Shown: in pieces, positions 54,276-62,205 of the stretch
Layout of the letters: each line of letters begins with the position of its first letter
How positions within the stretch are numbered: position 1 is the first letter of the stretch
DNA from: Brachybacterium ginsengisoli
GTDB lineage: Bacteria; Actinomycetota; Actinomycetes; Actinomycetales; Dermabacteraceae
Direction: 5' to 3'
Length of the DNA: 64,000 bases
Assembly (NCBI RefSeq): GCF_002407065.1
Contig: NZ_CP023564.1
Span: 3,286,001 to 3,350,000, forward strand
The notes under the pieces: model-generated
Databases searched by the model: none
Told to the model about the DNA's origin: nothing
What the model saw: only the letters and a program-made list of their open reading frames with translations
Program-made: the position numbers and the translations under genes

Positions 54276-55831
54276 CGCCCCTCCCGCACGACGCCCGGCC
54301 CGCCTCCCGCACCGGCACCGGCACCGGCACCGGCACCAGCGAGACGGACCTGCGCGCCGCCTGCCAGGGCCTGCCGCCGCTGACGGCCCGCCTGGCCCCC
54401 TGGATGCAGGAGCTGCTCGCGGAGCCGTCGGCCGTCTCGGACCTGCTCGAGGAGCACGGCAGCCCGCTGAACGTGCACGACTTCTCGGCGCTGGCCGAGA
54501 ACGCGGGCGAGCTGACCGCCGTCGCGACGACCCACGGGGTGGACCTGCGGGTCTTCGTGGCCCGCAAGGCGAACAAGACCCTGGGCCTCATCGAGGCGGC
54601 CCACCGTGCGGGGCTCGGCCTGGACCTCGGCAGCCACCGCGAGCTCGAGCAGGCCTTGGAGGTCGGATTCCCTGCGCAGGACATCGTGGTCACCGCCGCG
54701 ATCAAGCCGCGCCCCCTGCTGCGCCTCGCCCTCGAGGCCGGGACCACGCTCGTGCTCGACAACCTCGACGAGGCCGCCGCCGCCCGGGAGGAGATCGCCG
54801 CGCTCGACGGCGCGGAGCAGCCGGCGACACCAGCCTCGGAGGACACCGTCGCACCCTCCCCCGGGCGCTCCGTCCCGGGCACCGCCCGACCGGTCGCGCT
54901 GCGCCTCGCGCCCACCCCGACAGGCGCCGTCGGCCCCACCCGCTTCGGCGAATCCGCCGAGACCTGGCGGCAGTGGGCCGCCTCCCGCGACCTCGCCGAG
55001 GACGGGATGAGGATCGAGGGGCTCCATTTCCACCTGCACGGCTACGACCCCCTCGCCCGCTCCCAGGCCCTCCTCGAGGCGATCGACCTGCTGGACGCCC
55101 TGCGCGCGGCCGGGCACGACCCCCGGTTCCTCGACATCGGCGGCGGGATCCCCATGTCCTATCTCGAGGACGCCGAGGAGTGGGACCGGTTCTGGGAGGC
55201 GCACGAGGAGCAGGGAGAGGACCCCGGCACCTCGCTGACCTGGCGCGGCGAACGGCTGCGGCAGGTCTACCCCTACCACCAGCAGGTGGTGCGCGGACCG
55301 TGGCTCGAGTCCGTGCTCGGCGCGCCGGCGCCGAACGGCGGCAGCATCGCGGAGTCGCTGAGGTCCCGCGGCGTCGAGCTGCGCTGCGAGCCCGGCCGCT
55401 CCCTGCTCGACGGCTGCGGGATGACCCTCGCCCGGGTCATCCAGCGCACCACCACGAGCGACGGGATCCCGCTGATCGGGCTCGAGATGAACCGCACCCA
55501 GTGCCGCTCCACCTCGGACGACTTCCTGGTGGATCCGCTGCTGATCCGTGCGGGCACCGCGCCGTCGGCTCCGGTGGACGCCTTCCTGGTGGGCGCCTAC
55601 TGCATCGAGGCCGAGCTGATCCTGCGGCGCCGGCTGCGCTTCCCGGACGGGGTGGCGATCGGGGACGTGATCGCGCTGCCGAACACCGCCGGCTATCTGA
55701 TGCACATCCTCGAGAGCGCCTCGCACCAGATCCCGCTGGCCTCGAACCTCGTGCACGGGCCGGAAGGATTCGTCCGGGACCGGATCGACGCCGTCCCGCC
55801 CCAGCGCCCCTGGCGGGAGCCGGTCGTCTGA
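54272..55831 (+). CDS. Y4yA-family PLP-dependent enzyme (decarboxylase-like, fold type III)
   Basis: 519 residues. After a Thr-Gly repeat at residues 11-22, the alanine-racemase-like barrel carries the PLP lysine in FVARKANKTLGLIEAA, GLGLDLGSHRELEQAL and VTAAIKPRPLL. GLHFHLHGYD and LDIGGGIPMSYLED follow. The C-terminal region has LRCEPGRSLLDGCGMT, EMNRTQCRSTSDDFLVDPLL and VGAYCIEAELILRRR, replacing the diaminopimelate-decarboxylase C-E-S-G-D. These are the hallmarks of the Y4yA family, of no established reaction. It closes the operon. Confidence 0.85.
   Translation: MTPLPHDARPASRTGTGTGTGTSETDLRAACQGLPPLTARLAPWMQELLAEPSAVSDLLEEHGSPLNVHDFSALAENAGELTAVATTHGVDLRVFVARKANKTLGLIEAAHRAGLGLDLGSHRELEQALEVGFPAQDIVVTAAIKPRPLLRLALEAGTTLVLDNLDEAAAAREEIAALDGAEQPATPASEDTVAPSPGRSVPGTARPVALRLAPTPTGAVGPTRFGESAETWRQWAASRDLAEDGMRIEGLHFHLHGYDPLARSQALLEAIDLLDALRAAGHDPRFLDIGGGIPMSYLEDAEEWDRFWEAHEEQGEDPGTSLTWRGERLRQVYPYHQQVVRGPWLESVLGAPAPNGGSIAESLRSRGVELRCEPGRSLLDGCGMTLARVIQRTTTSDGIPLIGLEMNRTQCRSTSDDFLVDPLLIRAGTAPSAPVDAFLVGAYCIEAELILRRRLRFPDGVAIGDVIALPNTAGYLMHILESASHQIPLASNLVHGPEGFVRDRIDAVPPQRPWREPVV
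54311..54340 (+). repeat. Hexanucleotide tandem repeat in the Y4yA-like gene
   Basis: ACCGGC occurs about four to five times, encoding the Thr-Gly run near the N-terminus. Copy-number changes keep frame. Confidence 0.6.
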
Positions 55832-55840
55832 AGGGTGGGA

Positions 55841-55874
55841 TCGGCCGACGGGGTGGTCCCCCTCGGCGGGCCGA
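55841..55874 (+). terminator. Hairpin after the metallophore-type operon
   Basis: TCGGCCGACGGGG pairs imperfectly with CCCCCTCGGCGGGCCGA around a GTGG loop, 10 bp after the stop of the Y4yA-like gene. Confidence 0.5.
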
Positions 55875-55931
55875 CGCGGCTCCGGGCCCCTGCTGTCGGC
55901 GTCGATCGTGCCCTGCCCGCCGTCGCCGCGC

Positions 55932-56885
55932 TCAGCTCGAGCCGCTGCGGGCCTCGACGCGGTAGCGGCTGGGGCGCATCCCGTACTCGCGGGTGAAGGC
56001 GGCGCTGAGCGCGAAGGCGCTGGAGTACCCGACCTGGCGGGCGACGGCGTCCACGGTGCCGTCGCCGTCCTGGAGCAGGTCCGCCGCCTGGCACAGCCGC
56101 CATCCGCTGAGGTAGGAGATCGGCGGCTCCCCCATGGTCTCGGCGAAGCGCCTCGCGAGGGTGGCCCGCGAGACCTGGGCGACCCGGGCCAGCGAGCCGA
56201 CCGTCCAGGGCGCTGCGGGATCCGCGTGCAGCGCCGCGAGCGCCGGGCCGACCACGGGATCGGCGGAGGCCCCGTACCAGGCAGGGGCCTCGACCTCCTC
56301 GAGGGCGAACCAGTCCCGCAGCGTCCTGATCAGCACGATGTCCAGCAGCCGGTCGAGGACGGCCTGACGACCGGGCTCGCGCTCCTCCAGCTCCTCCTCG
56401 AGCATCTCCAGCGCCCGCGAACGCTGCCGTTCGACGGGGACCACCACCACGGGCGGCAGGGAGCCGAGCAGCCGATCGGCGATCCTGCCCGACACCGGGA
56501 AGGTCGCCGTGAGCAGCGCGAAGTGATCCTGCAGGACGCCCGCCGCCTCATCGCTGTCCAGGGTGCGGAGGTGCGCGCGGCCGGGCACGGCGGCCAGCGG
56601 GCTCATGCCGTCATCGCCCAGCAGGCATCCGGCGGCGGTGCGACCGCTCGCGTCGCTGGTGAGGATCGTCGTGCGGTCGCCGGAGAGCACGGCGACGTCC
56701 CGCGGCCCGATCTCGATCGGGGATCCGCCCTCGGGAAGGATCCATCCCGTGCCGCGCAGCAGCGAGACCAGGGTGAGAGCGGCGGGCGCGCGATGCTCGA
56801 TCGACCAGGGCGCCCGGAGCAGGTCCTTGCCGACCAGAGCGCCGGAGGAGCGGAGGTTGGCGAGCACTTCGGAGAGGACGTCCAC
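55932..56885 (-). CDS. AraC-family regulator (cupin-6 sensor)
   Basis: 317 residues from GTG 56885. The N-terminal sensor (LRGTGWILPEGGSPIEIGPRDVAVLSG) is an AraC_binding_2/cupin_6 domain. The C-terminal double HTH has WTVGSLARVAQVSRATLARRFAETMGEPPISYL, then VDAVARQVGYSSAFALSAAFTREYGMRPSRYR. It is divergent from the quinone-reductase gene at 57010, which is the usual target of such regulators. The 124-bp gap holds both promoters. The effector is unknown. Confidence 0.87.
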   Translation of the reverse strand: MDVLSEVLANLRSSGALVGKDLLRAPWSIEHRAPAALTLVSLLRGTGWILPEGGSPIEIGPRDVAVLSGDRTTILTSDASGRTAAGCLLGDDGMSPLAAVPGRAHLRTLDSDEAAGVLQDHFALLTATFPVSGRIADRLLGSLPPVVVVPVERQRSRALEMLEEELEEREPGRQAVLDRLLDIVLIRTLRDWFALEEVEAPAWYGASADPVVGPALAALHADPAAPWTVGSLARVAQVSRATLARRFAETMGEPPISYLSGWRLCQAADLLQDGDGTVDAVARQVGYSSAFALSAAFTREYGMRPSRYRVEARSGSS

Positions 56886-57009
56886 CGCTCCACGATAGAC
56901 GCCAGGACATCGGGACGAGCGTTTCGAGGATTCATCGTCTCATCCGGACGGTATGGACTGAGGTCTTCCCGCGGCGCCGCTCCACGGCGCCCCGACCCCT
57001 GGAGGCACC

Positions 57010-57810
57010 ATGACCGTCGACCATCCCCCCGTTCCGGGCACCGCGCTCTGGGTGCTCAGCCACCCCCGGAAGGACTCCCTGAACGGGCATCTCTTCCGGG
57101 CCGGCACGGAGGCACTGTCCACCCGGCGCGAGGTGATGACCACCGACCTGTACGCCCAGGGCTTCGCCCCGGCGCTGGGCGACCAGGACCTCGGAACCCC
57201 TGCCGACCGGCCCGGGAACCTCGCCGAGCTGGCGGGCGAGGCGTATCTGGCCGGGAAGTCGACCGCCGAGGTGCGCGCCGAGCACGAGAAGCTCGCGCGC
57301 GCGGAGCTGCTCGTGCTCCAGTTCCCGCTGTGGTGGTACGGGCCGCCCGCCATGATGAAGGGCTGGCTGGACCGGGTGCTCACCGACAGCTTCGCCTACG
57401 ACAGGGCGCTCGATCCGGAGACCGGGATGCCGCGCCGCTACGGCGACGGCGGCCTCACGCGGCGCCGCGCGCTCGTGGTGGTGAGCGTCGGGGACGACGC
57501 CCGCACGCTCGGTCCCCGGGGCGTGAGCGGCGACCTCGACTCGCTGCTGTTCCCGCTCACCCACGGCGCCCTCTGGTACGTGGGGATCGAGGCGCTGGAC
57601 CTGCACGTCCTCCACGACGCCGACGGACTCGACGCGGCCGGGGTCGCCCGGGAGACGGACCGTCTGCTCGCTCGGCTCGAGCATCTGGACGACGAGGCCT
57701 CCCGGCCCTACCGGCGGCTGCGTGACGGGGACTACCCCTCCCACCTGCGGGCGCTGGATCCCGGACTGCTTCCGGGGCGCACCGATCTGGAGATCCATCG
57801 CGCCGGATGA
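57010..57810 (+). CDS. NAD(P)H:quinone oxidoreductase-like flavodoxin-fold protein
   Basis: 266 residues. Flavodoxin_2 family: WVLSHPRKDSLNGHLF (FMN/FAD phosphate region), AELLVLQFPLWWYGPPAMMKGWLDRVL (the diagnostic P-L-W-W-Y-G-x-P-A), and PRGVSGDLDSLLFPLTHGALWYVGIEAL. Homologues such as DT-diaphorase/MdaB reduce quinones by two electrons and protect from electrophiles. The ATG at 57010 follows GGAGG. Divergent AraC regulator suggests inducible expression. Confidence 0.88.
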   Translation: MTVDHPPVPGTALWVLSHPRKDSLNGHLFRAGTEALSTRREVMTTDLYAQGFAPALGDQDLGTPADRPGNLAELAGEAYLAGKSTAEVRAEHEKLARAELLVLQFPLWWYGPPAMMKGWLDRVLTDSFAYDRALDPETGMPRRYGDGGLTRRRALVVVSVGDDARTLGPRGVSGDLDSLLFPLTHGALWYVGIEALDLHVLHDADGLDAAGVARETDRLLARLEHLDDEASRPYRRLRDGDYPSHLRALDPGLLPGRTDLEIHRAG

Positions 57811-57832
57811 GGCGGCCGGTCGGCGACGCGGC

Positions 57833-57881
57833 GCGGGGCCGACGGGACGACGCGGGGCCGACGGGACGACGCGGGGCCGAC
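57833..57881. repeat. 19-bp tandem repeat downstream of the quinone reductase
   Basis: The unit GCGGGGCCGACGGGACGAC is present about 2.5 times, just past the quinone-reductase stop and before the convergent TolB-like gene. The rest of 57811-57921 shows no gene. Confidence 0.6.
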
Positions 57882-57921
57882 CCGGCGGCCACCCGTCCGT
57901 CGGCCCGCCCGTCGAGGGTCG

Positions 57922-58800
57922 TCAGCCGCCGGTCGGGTAGTCCACGTAGGCCAGGCGGCGGGAGTCCGGCGCCCAGCTGTTGACGTTGATCGTGCCCTGC
58001 CCGCCGTCGAGGTGGACCAGATCCCGCTGCCCGGAGCCGTCGGCCGCGCTGAGCCGCAGGATCACCGGGAGATCCGCGGGATGACCCTCGGTGCCGGGCG
58101 GGAAGCTGATGTGCGCCAGCCGCTCGCCGTCCGGGGAGAGGTGCGGGAACCAGTTCACCCGTTCGTCGTCGGTGAGCTGCTCGGCACCGGCGCCGTCGGG
58201 CCGCATCCGGAACAGCTGCGCCTGCCCGAGGGCGGTGCGGGCCCGCTCGGAGTTGAAGTAGATCCAGGTCCCGTCCGGGGAGTGCTCGGGGCCGTCGTCG
58301 GGGAACTCGTCGTCGGTGAGCTGCACGGACTCCCCACCGGAGGCGGGGAGGGCGAACAGGTTCGGCGGCATCCAGGAGCCGTCCGCCGTCCGCTGCACTC
58401 CGGTGTAGAGCAGCGTCGCGCCGTCGGGGCTCACGCCGTGGAGGAAGTGGAGCAGGCCGTCGTCCTGCGTGATCTGCACGCCGCCCCCGCCGGCGAGCGG
58501 GGCGCGGTGGATGTGACCGTCCTCGGCGGAGACGTAGATGTGCACGCCGTCCGGATCGAGCACGTGGTCGTTGTTCAGCGGGGCCAGGTCGCCGAGGTCG
58601 ATCCGCAGCGGGCGCCCGCCCTCGACGTCGAGGCGGAACAGGTGGCCGTCGCCGTTGAGGATCAGCGCGGCGCCGTCGAGCGCCCAGTTCGGTGCCTCGT
58701 ACAGCACCTCGGAGGACTCATGGACGATCCGGTCCTCCCCCGTGTCGACATCGAGGACATGGATCCGGGATCGCTGGCCGGGGGCGAGGGTGCGGGGCAT
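57922..58800 (-). CDS. TolB-like beta-propeller protein
   Basis: 292 residues, ATG 58800. Repeated WD40-like PD40 blades: VHVLDVDTGEDRIV, NWALDGAALILNGDGHLFRLD, HGVSPDGATLLYTGVQ, HSPDGTWIYFNSERA and HLSPDGERLAHISFP. No signal peptide is seen, so it is likely cytoplasmic, unlike periplasmic TolB. Similar stand-alone propellers are often annotated biopolymer-transport proteins in actinobacteria, without established function. Confidence 0.8.
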   Translation of the reverse strand: MPRTLAPGQRSRIHVLDVDTGEDRIVHESSEVLYEAPNWALDGAALILNGDGHLFRLDVEGGRPLRIDLGDLAPLNNDHVLDPDGVHIYVSAEDGHIHRAPLAGGGGVQITQDDGLLHFLHGVSPDGATLLYTGVQRTADGSWMPPNLFALPASGGESVQLTDDEFPDDGPEHSPDGTWIYFNSERARTALGQAQLFRMRPDGAGAEQLTDDERVNWFPHLSPDGERLAHISFPPGTEGHPADLPVILRLSAADGSGQRDLVHLDGGQGTINVNSWAPDSRRLAYVDYPTGG

Positions 58801-58831
58801 GGTGCGTCCTTCATGACGAGGGCAGATCCCC

Positions 58832-59173
58832 CTATCCTGCCGTGCCGGGAGCCTTCCGCGCCGTCAGCTCCTGAAGGCGCTGCTCGGCGCGTCCGAGGCG
58901 ATCGGCCTCGCTCAGCGTCCACCAGGCCTCGCCGCGCTCGCCCAGGCCCTCCTTGGCGAGCTGGACCCTGGCCCGCCAGGCGGCGACGACCTCGGGGTCC
59001 CTCGTGGTGCGCAGTGCGGAGCGGGCGCGGCCCAGCTCGGACCGCAGGGCCGTCGCGACGCTCTCCTCCAGGAGCGGATCCGTGGCGCGCCACCGACGGC
59101 CCCGCACGAGGATGTACCGGCCGTCCTCCGTGCGCTCCGGGCCGCCCTCGGCGGGCGGGGCGCCAGGGCTCAC
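58832..59173 (-). CDS. Small conserved actinobacterial-type protein (113 residues)
   Basis: GTG 59173 start, overlapping the preceding PNPOx gene by 4 bp. The motif DGRYILVRGRRWRATDP is followed by a charged helical tail (ELGRARSALR, VQLAKEGLGERGEAWW). Proteins of this pattern are common in actinobacteria and often annotated biopolymer transporter Tol by transfer. I can assign no function. Co-transcribed with the PNPOx-fold gene. Confidence 0.72.
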   Translation of the reverse strand: MSPGAPPAEGGPERTEDGRYILVRGRRWRATDPLLEESVATALRSELGRARSALRTTRDPEVVAAWRARVQLAKEGLGERGEAWWTLSEADRLGRAEQRLQELTARKAPGTAG

Positions 59174-59655
59174 AGCTCGGTGGTGCCGGTTCCGCCCGGG
59201 GCCCGCTCCCCGGCCACCTTGGCCTTGACGATCTGGGCGAGCCCGGCGACCCGCCCGCCGGGCAGGCCCCAGAACTGGGCGGAGTCACCGCTGACGCGAA
59301 GGAGGCCGAGGTCCGGATCGTCCTTGCCGCCCGGGAAATAGGCCTCGGCGCTGTCGCTCCAGAGCTGGTCCACCACTGCCCGGTCCTCCACGAAGGCGGC
59401 CCTGCCAGCGACCGAGAGCCAGGAGCCCGCCTCCGCGATCGCCAGGTTCACCTCCGGTCCGCTGCGGAGCACCTCGGCCTGACCACCGCTGAGGCTCACG
59501 AAGAACCACACGTCCGCATCGTCGGTGACGCCCTGGATCGACATCGGATGGGACAGGAGCTTGCCGCCCGGGAGGGCGGTGGTGAGCATGACCAGCTCGG
59601 TGTCGCGGAGCTTCTGCACCACGTCCTGCTGGGTGAGCGTGTCGTCGTTCGTCAT
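59170..59655 (-). CDS. Pyridoxamine 5'-phosphate oxidase-fold protein (general stress 26 type)
   Basis: 161 residues from ATG 59655, with GGAGGA upstream. The split-barrel pattern is MLTTALPGGKLLSHPMSIQGVTDDADVWFFVS, then GSWLSVAGRAAFVEDRAVV and LWSDSAEAYFPGGKDDPDLGLLRV, as in general-stress-26-like flavin/F420/haem-binding proteins. Likely a flavin reductase or stress protein. No operon partner except the small gene at 58832. Confidence 0.85.
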   Translation of the reverse strand: MTNDDTLTQQDVVQKLRDTELVMLTTALPGGKLLSHPMSIQGVTDDADVWFFVSLSGGQAEVLRSGPEVNLAIAEAGSWLSVAGRAAFVEDRAVVDQLWSDSAEAYFPGGKDDPDLGLLRVSGDSAQFWGLPGGRVAGLAQIVKAKVAGERAPGGTGTTEL

Positions 59656-59786
59656 GGTTCCTCCGTCGGCTCGTGGTGCTCGTAGCACCTGACGCTACTC
59701 ATCCTGAGCGGCGGAACCCAGGGTTCCGACCGGTCGGTGCGGGGCGCGGCTCCCGAGCACCCGCCCACCGACGATGGGACATTCTC

Positions 59787-59819
59787 TGGACAACGCTGTG
59801 CGACACACACTATGGTGTG
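59787..59819 (+). promoter_or_regulatory. Promoter and PadR operator
   Basis: TGGACA (59787-59792) and TATGGT (59811-59816) are separated by 18 bp. The -10 is inside the dyad CACAC-TATG-GTGTG (59806-59819), which fits the short palindromes bound by PadR repressors and would allow self-repression. Confidence 0.55.
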
Positions 59820-59823
59820 AGGC

Positions 59824-60171
59824 ATGAACGAACCTCTCGACCTCCACCTGCAGGAGCTGCGGCGCGGCACCGTGGTGCTCGCGTGCCTGCAGCTGCTGCG
59901 CGCCCCCGGATACGGCTACGGCCTGCTCGAGGATCTCGAGCGCCACGGCTTCGCCACCGACGCGAACACCCTCTACCCCCTTCTCCGCCGCCTCGAGAAG
60001 CAGGGCTTCCTCTCCAGCGAGTGGAACACCGACGAGGCTCGACCGCGGAAGTTCTACCGCACCTCCCCCGAGGGCGAGCACCTCGCGAACACCCTCACCA
60101 CCGAATGGAGCGCACTGACCGGTGCGATCCGCTCCCTCACGGATGATCCGACCCCTGCCGAGGAGAACTGA
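59824..60171 (+). CDS. PadR-family transcriptional regulator
   Basis: 115 residues. The winged HTH has RRGTVVLACLQLLRAPGYGYGLLEDLERHGFATDANTLYPLLRRLEKQGFLSSEW and KFYRTSPEG, the PadR hallmark, with a short C-terminal dimer helix. It is one base before the membrane-protein gene at 60173, the usual arrangement of PadR with a HAAS-domain partner. Regulation is likely autogenous through the upstream dyad. Confidence 0.9.
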   Translation: MNEPLDLHLQELRRGTVVLACLQLLRAPGYGYGLLEDLERHGFATDANTLYPLLRRLEKQGFLSSEWNTDEARPRKFYRTSPEGEHLANTLTTEWSALTGAIRSLTDDPTPAEEN

Positions 60172-60172
60172 C

Positions 60173-61123
60173 ATGCCCACCCTGACCGAGCGTTACATCG
60201 ACGCCACCACCTCCTCCCTCCCGCAGGACTCGCAGGCGGATGTCCGCGCGGAGCTCGAGGCCTCCATCGCCGACGCCCTGGACGACCGCCTGGCCCAGGG
60301 CGAGGACCCGGCCGCGGCCGAGCGCGCCGTGCTCATGGACCTCGGCGACCCGGCCGCCCTCGCCGCGCAGTACGCCGATCGACCGCTGCATCTGCTGGGG
60401 CCCCGCTACTACCTGGCCTGGCGGCGTCTGCTCCGGCAGCTGCTGAGCTTCGTCCCGGCGATCGCCGTCGGCGGCGCCGCCCTCGGCCAGACCCTCTCGG
60501 GCGCCGAGGTCGGCGAGATCATCGGGGGCTCGATCTCCACCGGGCTCACCGCCGCGCTCCACGTGGTGTTCTGGGTGACGCTCATCTTCGTGGTCCTGGA
60601 GCGCCAGGGCACGGACCTGGGCCAGGGCTGGGATCCGGATCAGCTGGCCGAGCCTCGTCCCACGGGATCCGAACGCTCCGATGTGGTCGGCTCGGCCGTG
60701 CTTGGCATCCTGATGATCGGTGCGGCGCTCTGGGACCGGTTCCGCGGCTTCGTCTGGACCGACGGCGAGGGCATGGCGGTCCTGCACCCGCAGCTGTGGC
60801 CGTGGGGGATCCTCGGCATGGCGATGCTGCTCGCCCTCGAGGTGGGCATCGCCGTGGCCGCCTACGCGGGCCGCGGCTGGACCGTGCGCCTCGCGGTGCT
60901 CAACACGGTGCTCGGCATGATCTGGCTCAGCGCCGTCCTGACGCTGCTGGGCAACGGACTGCTGGTGAACCCGGAGCTCGCGACGGTGGCCTCCTCCGAG
61001 GGCGTCGCCGCACCGGACACCCTGCGCGCGGTGGCGATCATCTTCGTGGCGAGCGTCCTCGTGATCACCGCCTGGGACATCGCCGACGGCTGGCGCAAGG
61101 TGCGCCACGGCGCCCGACGCTGA
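60173..61123 (+). CDS. HAAS-domain membrane protein paired with PadR
   Basis: 316 residues from ATG 60173. The N-terminal HAAS region (MPTLTERYIDATTSSLPQD, then ELEASIADALDDRLAQGEDPAAAERAVLMDLGDPAALAAQYAD) is the cytosolic domain that accompanies PadR genes. It precedes about six membrane helices. The protein may transmit envelope or signal status to PadR. Ligand unknown. Confidence 0.85.
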   Translation: MPTLTERYIDATTSSLPQDSQADVRAELEASIADALDDRLAQGEDPAAAERAVLMDLGDPAALAAQYADRPLHLLGPRYYLAWRRLLRQLLSFVPAIAVGGAALGQTLSGAEVGEIIGGSISTGLTAALHVVFWVTLIFVVLERQGTDLGQGWDPDQLAEPRPTGSERSDVVGSAVLGILMIGAALWDRFRGFVWTDGEGMAVLHPQLWPWGILGMAMLLALEVGIAVAAYAGRGWTVRLAVLNTVLGMIWLSAVLTLLGNGLLVNPELATVASSEGVAAPDTLRAVAIIFVASVLVITAWDIADGWRKVRHGARR

Positions 61124-61141
61124 CCCCCGGCCGGGACCGCT

Positions 61142-61190
61142 CCGCCTGCGTGACCTCCGCCCCGCACGGGACGTCGGATCACGCAGGCGG
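61142..61190. terminator. Hairpin between convergent genes
   Basis: CCGCCTGCGTGA and TCACGCAGGCGG (12 bp, perfect). The right arm contains the stop codon of the MmyB-like gene on the minus strand. Confidence 0.65.
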
Positions 61191-62069
61191 CGTGCTGTCC
61201 GCCGTCGCCCGGCGCTCGGCGGCGATGCTCTCCAGGAGCCGCAGCCGTTCAGCGCTGGGCGAACCAGGCTCGGCGGTGTAGACGAGCATCACCCGACCGG
61301 GCTCCGCCGTGATCGCGAACTCCTCGAAGGAGAGGACCAGGTCCCCCACCTCGGGGTGGTGGAAGAGCTTGGTGCCGGCGCCGTGGGTGCGCACGTCATG
61401 GGCGGCCCACAGCCGACGGAAGGTCTCGCTGCAGGTAGACAGCTCCCCCACCAGGTCCTGCATCACCGGGTCGTGGGGGTCGCGACCCACCTCCACGCGC
61501 AGGATGCCCACGCACATCCCGGCGAACCGCTCCCACTCGGGGTAGAAGTCCCGCGAAGCGGGATCCAGGAACTGGAAGCGGGCGAGGTTCGGCACGCGCC
61601 CGCCGTCGCCGATCACCGGGGAGTAGAACTCCCTGCCCAGCGCGTTCGTGGCCAGGAGGTTCTGGTACTGGTCGCGCACGAAGGCGATCGCGTTGCCCTG
61701 GGAGTCCAGCGCCCACTGCAGCGCGGACCGCAGCGGGGCGGCGCTCACGGCGCCGCTGCGCCGACGGGGCCGGCCGGAGGTGGGGATCCCGTCGGCCGCC
61801 CGGGCGAGGTCCTGGAGATGGATCCGCTCGGTGGCATCGAGCTGCAGCGCGGAGCTGACCGCGTCGAGCACCGAGGCGGAGGCGCCCGCGATGGCGCCGC
61901 GCTCGAGCTTGGCGTAGTACTCGACGCTCACGCCGGCGAGCATCGCCACCTCGCTGCGGCGCAGGCCGGGCACCCGCCGGGAGCCGCCGGCGGGCAGGCC
62001 GGCCTGCTGCGGCGTGACCTTCGCACGGCGCGACATGAGGAACTCGCGCACCTCTGATCGATTGTCCAT
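61179..62069 (-). CDS. XRE-family regulator with MmyB-like ligand domain
   Basis: 296 residues from ATG 62069. The N-terminal HTH has GLRRSEVAMLAGVSVEYYAKLERG. The C-terminal MmyB-type sensor contains DQYQNLLATNALGREFYSPV, FQFLDPASRDFYPEWERFAG and KLFHHPEVGDLVLSFEEFAI. Such regulators often repress a divergent oxidoreductase, here the alcohol dehydrogenase at 62206. The effector may be a fatty acyl or related ligand. Confidence 0.88.
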   Translation of the reverse strand: MDNRSEVREFLMSRRAKVTPQQAGLPAGGSRRVPGLRRSEVAMLAGVSVEYYAKLERGAIAGASASVLDAVSSALQLDATERIHLQDLARAADGIPTSGRPRRRSGAVSAAPLRSALQWALDSQGNAIAFVRDQYQNLLATNALGREFYSPVIGDGGRVPNLARFQFLDPASRDFYPEWERFAGMCVGILRVEVGRDPHDPVMQDLVGELSTCSETFRRLWAAHDVRTHGAGTKLFHHPEVGDLVLSFEEFAITAEPGRVMLVYTAEPGSPSAERLRLLESIAAERRATADSTPPA

Positions 62070-62205
62070 GTCGCCACGATAGGACTCCCGGCCCGCGCCC
62101 GAGGTGCCCTGCGGGTACACCCCACGGCAGGAACTCCCCGTCGGCCGCGGAAGGGCGTTGCATGGTCCCCGTCCCCGACACCGTCCTGCAGCAAGGAGCA
62201 TCATC

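Noticed and set aside
57833-57881. Tandem repeat as a CRISPR array
   Set aside because: Units are 19 bp in direct contact, without spacers, and no cas genes are in the window.
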